This document shows positions 1-6,397 of a stretch of DNA of 9,497 bases, in pieces. The position numbers and the translations under genes were made by a program. Source of the stretch: Bacteroidales bacterium. Lineage in GTDB: Bacteria > Bacteroidota > Bacteroidia > Bacteroidales > VadinHA17. The stretch's first letter is position 1. Each line of letters begins with the position of its first letter. The notes beneath the pieces are model-generated. The model was not told where the DNA came from and did no database searches. It was given only the letters and a program-made list of their open reading frames with translations. Location of the stretch: the NCBI GenBank assembly GCA_030692905.1, contig JAUYBT010000153.1:1-9497 (forward strand), read 5' to 3'.

Positions 1-32
1 TTGTATGTCAAGGCTTTATTTGTTTTAAAAAG

Positions 33-116
33 TACCCGGAGCCGGGATCGAACCGGCACAGCATTGCTGCCACTGGTGTTTGAGACCAGCGCGTCTACCA
101 ATTCCGCCATCCGGGC
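33..116 (-). tRNA. trnL-CAA: tRNA-Leu (anticodon CAA, reads UUG)
   Basis: Read on the minus strand this folds as a class II tRNA. The acceptor stem GCCCGGA pairs with TCCGGGT (one terminal G-U pair) and is followed by discriminator A. The anticodon stem is CTGGT/ACCAG around loop CTCAAAC, giving anticodon CAA (plus-strand 80-82). A long variable arm with CAGC/GCTG stem and AAT loop is typical of leucine tRNAs, and the T arm is GCCGG-TTCGATC-CCGGC. No CCA end is encoded (ACT follows), so CCA must be added after transcription. It lies 64 bp downstream of dxs on the same strand. The best upstream promoter-like box is TATTTTCG (plus 134-141), one mismatch from TAnnTTTG, so whether it has its own promoter or is co-transcribed with dxs is unresolved. 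Confidence 0.96.
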
Positions 117-155
117 TTATTAAGATAGGACTGCGAAAATAGAAAAAATTTTAAA

Positions 156-197
156 CTTTTATCTTTAAACTTTTGTCTTTTCACTTTTGTCTTTTGT
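156..197. repeat. 14-bp-period tandem repeat across the 3' end of dxs
   Basis: Three consecutive 14-bp units start at 156, 170 and 184, each beginning CTTTTRTCTTT; a further CTTTTGTC at 191-198 reflects a 7-bp sub-period. On the minus strand this reads as GAYAAAAG blocks separated by 6-7 bases. The array covers the dxs stop codon (181-183) and supplies the last codons of the protein, a lysine-rich KEDKRQK tail. Its edges blur into AT-rich sequence at about 145-155 and a degraded unit at 198-211. No terminator-like hairpin is evident here. Confidence 0.75.
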
Positions 198-2100
198 CTT
201 CTTTTCTCACAAGCATCTCCCTTATCGCAATTTCAATACCTTCCGCATCAAATCCACACTCCCTGTACAGTTCTTCCTGTGTTCCGTGTTCCACAAAATA
301 ATCGGGAATACCGAGCCGTCTTACTTCTGAACTGTATCCGTTGTCAGACATGAACTCGATTATTGCGCTTCCGAATCCTCCTTTAAGAACTCCGTCTTCA
401 ACAGTAATTATATGGGTGAAATTTTTGAAAACTGTATGGAGTACATTCTTATCAAGAGGAGTAACGAACCTCATGTCGTAGTGGGCAATTGATCTGTTTT
501 CTTTAGTAAGTTTTCTGACAACAGAAGCAACAGCATTGCCGGGATGACCCATAGTTAAAACTGCAAGCTCATTACCTTCACTTATCTGACGTGATTTTCC
601 GATTTCTATCTCCTGAAATGGCTTTTTCCAGTCAGTAAACATACCACGCCCTCTTGGATAACGGATTGAGAACGGAGATCTGTTTTTCTCAAGCTGAGCT
701 GTATACATCAGATTTCTAAGTTCAATTTCATCCATAGGAGCAGTGACAATCATATTAGGGATACTGCGCATAAATGCCATGTCGAAAAACCCATGGTGTG
801 TTGCACCATCGGCACCGACAAGTCCCCCTCTGTCAACACAGAACACCACATGAAGATTTTGCAGGGCAACATCGTGTATTATCTGGTCATATGCCCTCTG
901 GATGAACGATGAATAGATATTGCAATATGGTATCATACCCTGTGTAGCAAGACCGGCAGAGAATGTGACAGCGTGTTGTTCTGCTATGCCGACATCGAAT
1001 GTTCTTTCGGGCATCTCATTCATCATAATGGATAAACAGCTGCCTGTCGGCATTGCCGGAGTGATACCTGTTATCTTATTATTCAACTTTGCAAGCTCAA
1101 GAATTGTTCTTCCGAAAACCTCCTGATAAGTAAGTATTGTATCGCCTTTTGAAGTATCGATTATCTCTCCTGTTTCCTTGTCGAACTTTCCGGGAGCATG
1201 GAAGGTAGTCTGGTTTTCTTCAGCCTGCTTAAAACCTTTGCCTTTAATCGTAACGCAATGAAGAAGTTTTGGTCCGGGGATCCTCTTCAGGTCTTCAAGT
1301 ACTTTGGTCATGTGCAGGACATCATGCCCGTCAATCGGTCCAAAATACCTGAAATTCAGCCCTTCAAAAAGATTGCTTCTGTCGAGGATGGTGCTTTTGA
1401 GTCCTGCTTCAAGTTGGGCAGCAAGTGTCCGTGCATTTGGTCCGAATTTCCCAAATTTTCCGAGCATATTCCAGACCTTGTCCTTGAACCTGTTATATGT
1501 TTTACTGGTTGTAATGTCCAGCAGATATTCCTTCAAAGCACCTACGTTGGCATCGATCGCTATATTGTTATCGTTAAGTATCACAAGGATATCTGACTTT
1601 CCGCTTCCTGCATTATTGAGACCTTCGAAAGCCTGACCTGCCGTCATGGCCCCATCGCCGATAACCGCAACAATATGCCTGTTTTCTCCTTTACTCCGGG
1701 CAGCAAAAGCCATGCCCAGGGCTGCTGATATAGATGTGGATGAATGGCCTGTTCCAAACGCGTCATACTCACTTTCAGCCATTTTCGGGAAACCGCTTAT
1801 CCCTTTATATTTTCTGTTTGTGGAAAAGTTTTCGCGTCTTCCGGTAAGAATCTTGTGACCATAGGCCTGGTGCCCAACATCCCAGATGATCTTATCGTAA
1901 GGTGTATTAAACACGTAATGGAGAGCAACTGTCAGTTCAACAACACCAAGGCTGGCTCCGAAATGTCCGGGGTTGTTGCAAACGACATCAATAATGAATT
2001 GACGGAGTTCCGAACTGACCTGAATAAGGTCGGACGGATCGAGCTTCCTGAGATCTTCAGGAGTTGATATTTTAAAGAGTAAGTTCTTTTCCTTGTCCAT
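181..2100 (-). CDS. dxs: 1-deoxy-D-xylulose-5-phosphate synthase
   Basis: This cytoplasmic, thiamine-diphosphate- and Mg-dependent enzyme condenses pyruvate with glyceraldehyde 3-phosphate to DXP, the first step of the MEP isoprenoid pathway and a precursor of thiamine and pyridoxal. From the chosen start the protein has 639 residues, normal for the family. Visible motifs are GHFGASLG (about 45-52), DVGHQAYGH (about 74-82), the metal/ThDP motif GDGAMT (148-153) followed by NDNN, and DVGIAEQH (369-376) with the catalytic Glu at 374. A transketolase-like pyrimidine domain and C-terminal domain follow. The frame is open to an ATG at 2139, but those 13 extra residues are hydrophobic and atypical, and a TAnnTTTG promoter box (2128-2135) lies inside them. 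The start MDKEKNLLFKIS at 2100 matches the usual family N-terminus. There is no Shine-Dalgarno sequence. The C-terminal KEDKRQK tail comes from a tandem repeat. The gene is divergent from the OmpA-like gene. Confidence 0.96.
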   Translation of the reverse strand: MDKEKNLLFKISTPEDLRKLDPSDLIQVSSELRQFIIDVVCNNPGHFGASLGVVELTVALHYVFNTPYDKIIWDVGHQAYGHKILTGRRENFSTNRKYKGISGFPKMAESEYDAFGTGHSSTSISAALGMAFAARSKGENRHIVAVIGDGAMTAGQAFEGLNNAGSGKSDILVILNDNNIAIDANVGALKEYLLDITTSKTYNRFKDKVWNMLGKFGKFGPNARTLAAQLEAGLKSTILDRSNLFEGLNFRYFGPIDGHDVLHMTKVLEDLKRIPGPKLLHCVTIKGKGFKQAEENQTTFHAPGKFDKETGEIIDTSKGDTILTYQEVFGRTILELAKLNNKITGITPAMPTGSCLSIMMNEMPERTFDVGIAEQHAVTFSAGLATQGMIPYCNIYSSFIQRAYDQIIHDVALQNLHVVFCVDRGGLVGADGATHHGFFDMAFMRSIPNMIVTAPMDEIELRNLMYTAQLEKNRSPFSIRYPRGRGMFTDWKKPFQEIEIGKSRQISEGNELAVLTMGHPGNAVASVVRKLTKENRSIAHYDMRFVTPLDKNVLHTVFKNFTHIITVEDGVLKGGFGSAIIEFMSDNGYSSEVRRLGIPDYFVEHGTQEELYRECGFDAEGIEIAIREMLVRKEDKRQK

Positions 2101-2127
2101 CAGGAAATGGTTGAAAAAAATAATCAG

Positions 2128-2135
2128 CAAATATA
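2128..2135 (-). promoter_or_regulatory. Candidate -7 element of the dxs promoter
   Basis: The minus strand reads TATATTTG, an exact match to the Bacteroidota TAnnTTTG -7 consensus, 27 bases upstream of the chosen dxs ATG. No clear TTTG -33 partner appears at the usual spacing, so the promoter may be weak or activator-dependent. The box supports starting dxs at 2100 rather than 2139. Confidence 0.45.
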
Positions 2136-2146
2136 ACAATTATTAT

Positions 2147-2176
2147 TCCCGGGTGTTTGATGAAGCTTACCCGGGA
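2147..2176. repeat. GC-rich inverted repeat in the divergent dxs/OmpA-like promoter region
   Basis: TCCCGGGT (2147-2154) and ACCCGGGA (2169-2176) are perfect 8-base inverted arms around a 14-base loop. The region is otherwise AT-rich. The loop holds the TTTG that could be the -33 element of the OmpA-like gene. On the plus strand the second arm is followed by a T-rich run (ATTTTCTTATTTTTG), so the element could instead be a rho-independent terminator for plus-strand transcripts coming through dxs antisense. Operator and terminator readings are both open. Confidence 0.6.
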
Positions 2177-2190
2177 TTTTCTTATTTTTG
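2156..2190 (+). promoter_or_regulatory. Candidate Bacteroidota-type promoter of the OmpA-like lipoprotein gene
   Basis: TTTG at 2156-2159 and TATTTTTG at 2183-2190 are separated by 23 bases. This is at the upper end of the spacing described for Bacteroidota housekeeping promoters (-33 TTG, 17-23 bases, TAnnTTTG). Transcription would begin near 2196 and leave a leader of about 65 nt. The -33 box lies in the loop of the 2147-2176 inverted repeat. Confidence 0.45.
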
Positions 2191-2261
2191 TTTCGGAATT
2201 CACCCTTCAGATAACAATTTTTTAAGCAATCAGGTGTTATATTATAAATCAAATTGAGACC

Positions 2262-3275
2262 ATGAATAAATCAATTGTTTACATTTTGGGAATTATCGCT
2301 ATAGTAATGTTTTCTGTATCGTGTGTTTCCAGCAAGAAGTTCCGTAGTTTGCAGGATACAAGCAAGCAATTCATGAATGAAAGAGATGCTTTCAAGACCG
2401 ACAACATCGGACTGGAAATGGCAAACAAAGAGCTTGAAGCAAAGCTTGCTACTATTGAAAAGGAAATGGGTACTGTGAAGCAGGATATTACAACTGTACA
2501 GAGTGCGCGAGATAAAGCTGTTGAAGATTATAATAAAATCTCAGCCAGGTACAGCGAATTGCAAAATGCACAGGAAGATCTTATAAAGGGAAATGTTAAG
2601 GAGACCCAAAAGCTGCTTACAGAACTACAGGCAGCCCAGGAAAACCTTCAGAAGAAGGAAGATCTTCTTCGTAAGCTTGAACAGACCCTTGATACCAAAA
2701 AAGCGTCGCTTGATGAACTTACCTTCGAACTTGAAAAAAGGAACGCAAGGATGGCTGAACTTGAAAAGATACTTGATGCGCAGAAAAAAATTGTTCAGGA
2801 TCTGAAGAATAAAGTATCAGAAGCTCTTCTGGGATTTGAAAACAACGGACTGACTGTCACGATGAAGAATAGTAAGGTATATGTCTCTCTGGATGAAAAA
2901 TTACTGTTTAAATCGGGTAGCTGGGATATTGATGACAACGGAAAAAATGCCCTTAAGAAACTGGCAGAAGTGCTGGAGAAAAATCCTGATATTCAGATTA
3001 CAATCGAAGGGCATACCGATAATGTTCCATATAATCCGGGAAGCGGACAGCTGGAGGGAAACTGGGATTTGAGTGTTAAAAGGGCAACCACAGTTGTAAG
3101 GGTGCTGCTCGAAGGATCAAAGATAAATGCCAAACGGTTAACTGCATCAGGAAGAAGTGAATATTTGCCTGTTGATGACCGTAATACCGCAGATGCCCGG
3201 CAGAAAAACAGAAGGACCGAGATCGTTCTTACACCGGATCTGACTGTGCTATATCAGCTTATTGATAAGTATTAG
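2262..3275 (+). CDS. OmpA-family lipoprotein with coiled-coil stalk
   Basis: The 337-residue protein starts with a lipoprotein signal peptide: hydrophobic segment about 5-18, then FSVSC with Cys21 as the expected lipidated residue. Residues after Cys21 are VSSKK, not acidic, which gives no hint of surface export. Residues about 26-188 are rich in Lys, Glu, Gln and Leu and almost certainly form a long coiled coil. The C-terminal ~130 residues are an OmpA-like peptidoglycan-binding domain: LLFKSGSWDI (214-223), IEGHTDNVPY (248-257), NWDLSVKRA (267-275) and RQKNRRTEIVLTP (313-325). Asp253 and Arg274 match the positions that bind diaminopimelate in OmpA; the HTDN and NWDLS signature resembles MotB/Pal-type members. 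The likely role is tethering the outer membrane (or a partner) to the cell wall across the periplasm; the partner is unknown. The gene stands alone, divergent from dxs and ending 4 bp from the convergent STN-protein gene. Confidence 0.9.
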   Translation: MNKSIVYILGIIAIVMFSVSCVSSKKFRSLQDTSKQFMNERDAFKTDNIGLEMANKELEAKLATIEKEMGTVKQDITTVQSARDKAVEDYNKISARYSELQNAQEDLIKGNVKETQKLLTELQAAQENLQKKEDLLRKLEQTLDTKKASLDELTFELEKRNARMAELEKILDAQKKIVQDLKNKVSEALLGFENNGLTVTMKNSKVYVSLDEKLLFKSGSWDIDDNGKNALKKLAEVLEKNPDIQITIEGHTDNVPYNPGSGQLEGNWDLSVKRATTVVRVLLEGSKINAKRLTASGRSEYLPVDDRNTADARQKNRRTEIVLTPDLTVLYQLIDKY

Positions 3276-3279
3276 GGAT

Positions 3280-4830
3280 CTATTTTGAGAATTCCTGCAG
3301 CCTCACATTCATGTTCTTAAGAGCCTGGAGCAAGTTGTCTTCAGGCCGGAGAAAGTCCTGATTTCCCCAGAACAGAGGATCGTAATTGGTTATAGTCTTT
3401 GAGAATATTGAATGAATAGGGGCAAGTTCTTCCCTCTCAAACCGTGCAACATTTTTTAAATCAATTTCAGTAATTGCCAGTTCAAAGAAAACCCTGAACT
3501 GGGTATTGAAGAGTTTTTTCTTCTGATTTGAGGAAAATACAAGGTCGCCCCTGACATGGCTTAAAAAATATCTGTCATTCACTTTCCGGTAACTGACGGA
3601 ATACTTTACCAAAACAGGCCAGGTATTAAATCCACGTGACGAATTCGAAACAAATGAATCCTTCATCTTATGGATTAATGACTGATTGAGTTCAAATTCA
3701 GCATGAAGAATACCGTAGTCAACAGTATTTATATATATTATTCCTTTATAAAGTGGCATATCAACATTTTCGCGCTGCTCAAACTCAATTGAGTAAGCTG
3801 CCTCATCATCATAAGTAACTATATCTGTCATCCTGTAACTGTAATCAGGAATGCTTTCCCTGGTGAGGAAATCGAAAATGTTTTTTGCCCCGTCAAGTTC
3901 CAGACATGTGCTCAGTCCGGCCTTAAGTCTGACTGCCAGAGTGTCGCTAAGGTCAGTGTTTTCAATTTTCCTGCTTTTATAAACTTTAATCTGATCACCG
4001 AGAAGAAAGCCGGAATATGAACTTTTATAGATTTGCAATATTGCTTCAGAATAGGTCTGAAGTTCAGATTTTTTCAAAACGCCTTCTCTGTAAAAACCTG
4101 TCATTAAAGCAGGAGTGTTACCATAATTGTGAGGTATTGCCAACCGTGCCCTGGAAATGATCTCCTGCGGAATCTGATTTCTGATTATGATCTCAGGGAT
4201 GGAAATGAATTCTCTTTTCATCGAAATTGTGAAGTTATTACCAAGGGCTTGCTTCACAGCCATTTCTCTTCCAAAATATCCGAGATATGAAACAGAAAGA
4301 GTGTCATTGACGAGTTCGGAATTGATTTTTAATCCGAATTCCCCGTTATTATTCGAGACAGTGCCTCTTCCCTTATTCTTCAATGCTATTGTGGCAAATG
4401 GCAGGGGTTCGAGAGTCTCATCATCAACAATAATTCCGGTAATATAATTTACTATTCCCGGAAATAATGAATCTGCCGGTGGTGAAGAAGGTTTCTCCGC
4501 ACGCGAAATAATGATATATTTATCTATTACTGAAAAAACAAGGGAATCGTTAAGCAGGATACTATCGAGAATCACTCCCAGTTTTACATTCCTGAAAGTC
4601 ATCTCTGTTTTCTTCTCTGTATCAATAAGGCGGCTGTCGTATGTAAAATTATACCCGGTTTGCCTGCTTATAATGTCAAGAGCATTGCCTGTTTTTACTG
4701 AACCTGCCCTGAAGGTAAATGTAGAATCAAGAATGCTTACCTGGCAATCTGCTTTCTGTGGCAGGAGCAGTAGAATAAACAATGCAATGGCCGGGAATCT
4801 TATAAATATAAAGCCATTGAGCGACAACAT
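3280..4830 (-). CDS. Secreted STN and carboxypeptidase-regulatory-like domain protein (no TonB barrel), putative sensor partner of FecR
   Basis: The 516-residue protein has a hydrophobic N-terminal segment (about 9-24) ending KADCQ, a likely export signal but not a classical lipobox. Residues about 38-110 resemble an STN (secretin/TonB short N-terminal) domain, including LDIISRQTGYNFTYDSRLI. Residues about 128-213 form a CpD-reg-like beta-sandwich (GIIVDDETLEPLPFATIALK, then GTVSNNNGEFGL and LSVSYLGY). The remaining ~300 residues are a region I cannot name; it contains LMTGFYREGVLKKSE (242-256), VDMPLYKGIIYI and QKKKLFNTQF, and is paralogous to the C-terminal region of the protein at 6398-7705. 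STN domains of TonB-dependent transducers contact FecR-type anti-sigma factors, and the fecR-like gene lies 15 bp upstream, so a signal-input role is a reasonable inference. At 516 residues it is far too short for a plug plus 22-strand barrel. It is the last gene of the operon. Confidence 0.85.
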   Translation of the reverse strand: MLSLNGFIFIRFPAIALFILLLLPQKADCQVSILDSTFTFRAGSVKTGNALDIISRQTGYNFTYDSRLIDTEKKTEMTFRNVKLGVILDSILLNDSLVFSVIDKYIIISRAEKPSSPPADSLFPGIVNYITGIIVDDETLEPLPFATIALKNKGRGTVSNNNGEFGLKINSELVNDTLSVSYLGYFGREMAVKQALGNNFTISMKREFISIPEIIIRNQIPQEIISRARLAIPHNYGNTPALMTGFYREGVLKKSELQTYSEAILQIYKSSYSGFLLGDQIKVYKSRKIENTDLSDTLAVRLKAGLSTCLELDGAKNIFDFLTRESIPDYSYRMTDIVTYDDEAAYSIEFEQRENVDMPLYKGIIYINTVDYGILHAEFELNQSLIHKMKDSFVSNSSRGFNTWPVLVKYSVSYRKVNDRYFLSHVRGDLVFSSNQKKKLFNTQFRVFFELAITEIDLKNVARFEREELAPIHSIFSKTITNYDPLFWGNQDFLRPEDNLLQALKNMNVRLQEFSK

Positions 4831-4845
4831 TTTTCAGCGTGTGAG

Positions 4846-5850
4846 CTATTTTTTTGCAAGATGGTAAACGCTGCCATCTTTTGTGTAACTCAGGATAAAG
4901 CTAGCACAAATTAAACGAATTATTTTTTCCTGAGATAGATTATCAATCGGGATTGTCCATGTATTTTCGAGTATCTCCGGATCGTCGGCAACAATATCCA
5001 TATTATAAACTCTTTTAAGATCGTTGAATACAATGTCAAGCTTTTGACCATTGTAAACAAGGGTATCAGTGTTCCATGAAAGGTAGTTTGGATTACTATT
5101 CAGCGTTTTTCCTGATATTTTTGAATCCAGTGTTCCCACAAATCCGGGATCGAGAAGCACGGATTGTGATCCTGAATTATCGGAAAGCATCACTTTCCCC
5201 GTTTTTACATAGACCTCAACTGCAGATTCAGAATTTTTTGTAATGACATTGAATGATGTTCCGACAACTTTTACCTTAGCATTACCGGCATCTATAATAA
5301 ATTGTTTTGGAGCATCAGCGGATATCTCAAAGAAGGCTTCTCCCGTAAGTCTTACGTCTCTTCTGTGTTTTCCGAAATTTGCACGGTAGATGAATTCAGT
5401 ATTGCGGTTCAGAAATATTTTACTTCCATCGGGAAGTGCAATAAGGAGATTCTTTTGATCATTACCGGTAGCTACAGTGATTTTTTTACTGAAGGTGCCG
5501 GTATAATTCAGGTAAACCGTTGTTGTCCCGAGTGTTAATAAAATAACAGCCGCAGCTGCAACTCTCATAAAGGTACTTCTCATAAAACTGATCCTGACGG
5601 GACCATTGTTTGGTTTGAGTTTATTCTCATTCAACCTTGAATAAACACTATTCCAGGCTTTGTCAACATTTATTTCCTTTTCACTACTCATATCCCTTAA
5701 CTCTTTCCATTGTTTTCCGGTATTATAGGTGTCTTCAACCATAAACCGGCTGAGGAGATCTGTCTCTTCACTCTTTTCATCTGAAAGGAGGGAGGCAAGT
5801 TCCTCCCACTCTTTATCAGTAAATCTCTCTGTTTTATTCATCTTTTTCAT
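4846..5850 (-). CDS. FecR-family anti-sigma factor (DUF4974-like C-terminus)
   Basis: The 334-residue inner-membrane protein has a ~95-residue cytoplasmic N-terminus, expected to bind the sigma factor. One transmembrane segment follows at about 96-113 (RVAAAAVILLTLGTTTVYL). The periplasmic FecR domain spans about 126-222, with LPDGSKIFLNRNTEF (139-153), VRLTGEAFFEI (166-176) and VKVVGTSFNV (193-202). The C-terminal region (about 258-331; YNGQKLDIVFNDLKRVYNM) matches DUF4974, the part that would meet an STN domain. The ATG at 5850 overlaps the sigma-factor stop by one base (TAATG), implying translational coupling and matched amounts of sigma and anti-sigma. A second Met four codons in is an alternative start. 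The STN-domain protein gene follows after 15 bp. Assignment to the family is firm; the signal it senses is unknown. Confidence 0.93.
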   Translation of the reverse strand: MKKMNKTERFTDKEWEELASLLSDEKSEETDLLSRFMVEDTYNTGKQWKELRDMSSEKEINVDKAWNSVYSRLNENKLKPNNGPVRISFMRSTFMRVAAAAVILLTLGTTTVYLNYTGTFSKKITVATGNDQKNLLIALPDGSKIFLNRNTEFIYRANFGKHRRDVRLTGEAFFEISADAPKQFIIDAGNAKVKVVGTSFNVITKNSESAVEVYVKTGKVMLSDNSGSQSVLLDPGFVGTLDSKISGKTLNSNPNYLSWNTDTLVYNGQKLDIVFNDLKRVYNMDIVADDPEILENTWTIPIDNLSQEKIIRLICASFILSYTKDGSVYHLAKK

Positions 5851-6383
5851 TATTCTGTTAATTCTTTCCGGAATTCTTTAAGGGCTCTGCCCATATTCGA
5901 TTCAACTGTTTTTACCGAGACAGACAATTTTTCGGCAATCTCGGAATATTTAAGCCCTTCAAACCGGCTCATGTAAAAAATCTTCCCGCATCTTTCGGGT
6001 AGTCTTTCCAGTATCCTGACTATTCTTGCCTGAAGCTCCTTGTAATGAAGGATATCTGAAGGATTCTCCTGAGTGTCTGTCTGCCGGTATGACATCTCTT
6101 CAGCATGTCGTGCAACAACCCTGTTATGCTCGATGTAATGCAGGCATCTGTTGTGAACCGACCTGAAGAGATAACCATTTAAAGAACTTTCAATCTTCAT
6201 TTTTTCCCTATCATTCCAGAGTCTGAAAAACAAATCCTGTACTATTTCTTCAGCAGTATCGTGATCTTTTATCAGAGTCTTGGCATATCGTACCAGAGAA
6301 ACATAAGAGGATCTGAAAAGCGACTCAAACTGTCCCACATCGCCTTGTCTGATCCTCCAGATTATCTCAGTATCCCTGATCAT
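5850..6383 (-). CDS. ECF RNA polymerase sigma factor (FecI/RpoE type, Bacteroidota family)
   Basis: At 177 residues the protein is the usual ECF length, with only regions sigma2 and sigma4. Sigma2 spans about 18-85 (FESLFRSSYVSLVRYAKTL, then AEEIVQDLFFRLW, and LFRSVHNRCLHYI). Sigma4 spans about 116-170, with ERLPERCGKIFYMSR and a helix-turn-helix at 144-168 (LKYSEIAEKLSVSVKTVES). It would direct core RNA polymerase to a small set of promoters and be held inactive by the FecR protein encoded immediately downstream. It is the second gene of the operon, starting 14 bp after the stop of the upstream CpD-reg protein gene; an AGG about 11 bases before the ATG is at best a weak ribosome-binding site. 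Being placed second means its synthesis depends on the promoter ahead of the CpD-reg gene, consistent with, but not proof of, autoregulation. Confidence 0.94.
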   Translation of the reverse strand: MIRDTEIIWRIRQGDVGQFESLFRSSYVSLVRYAKTLIKDHDTAEEIVQDLFFRLWNDREKMKIESSLNGYLFRSVHNRCLHYIEHNRVVARHAEEMSYRQTDTQENPSDILHYKELQARIVRILERLPERCGKIFYMSRFEGLKYSEIAEKLSVSVKTVESNMGRALKEFRKELTE

Positions 6384-6397
6384 AGATCTAACCTTGT

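Noticed and set aside
134..141. TATTTTCG on the minus strand as a dedicated tRNA-Leu promoter
   Set aside because: One mismatch from TAnnTTTG and no -33 partner; too weak to list in an AT-rich gap.
1440..1462. Near-repeat of AATTTCCCAAATTTTCC inside dxs
   Set aside because: It simply encodes a GKFGKFG stretch of DXS; there is no wider repeat.
1198..1596. Plus-strand open frame of 132 codons inside dxs
   Set aside because: It lies wholly antisense to conserved DXS coding sequence and shows no domain or start signal of its own.
2101..2139. Upstream ATG at 2139 as the dxs start, adding 13 hydrophobic residues
   Set aside because: The extension is unlike DXS N-termini, overlaps a consensus TAnnTTTG box, and the ATG at 2100 gives the normal family start.
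3280..4830. Calling the STN protein a truncated TonB-dependent receptor
   Set aside because: The sequence after the CpD-reg domain has no TonB plug motifs and is matched end to end by the paralogue at 6398-7705, so it is a complete protein of another architecture and not a broken receptor.
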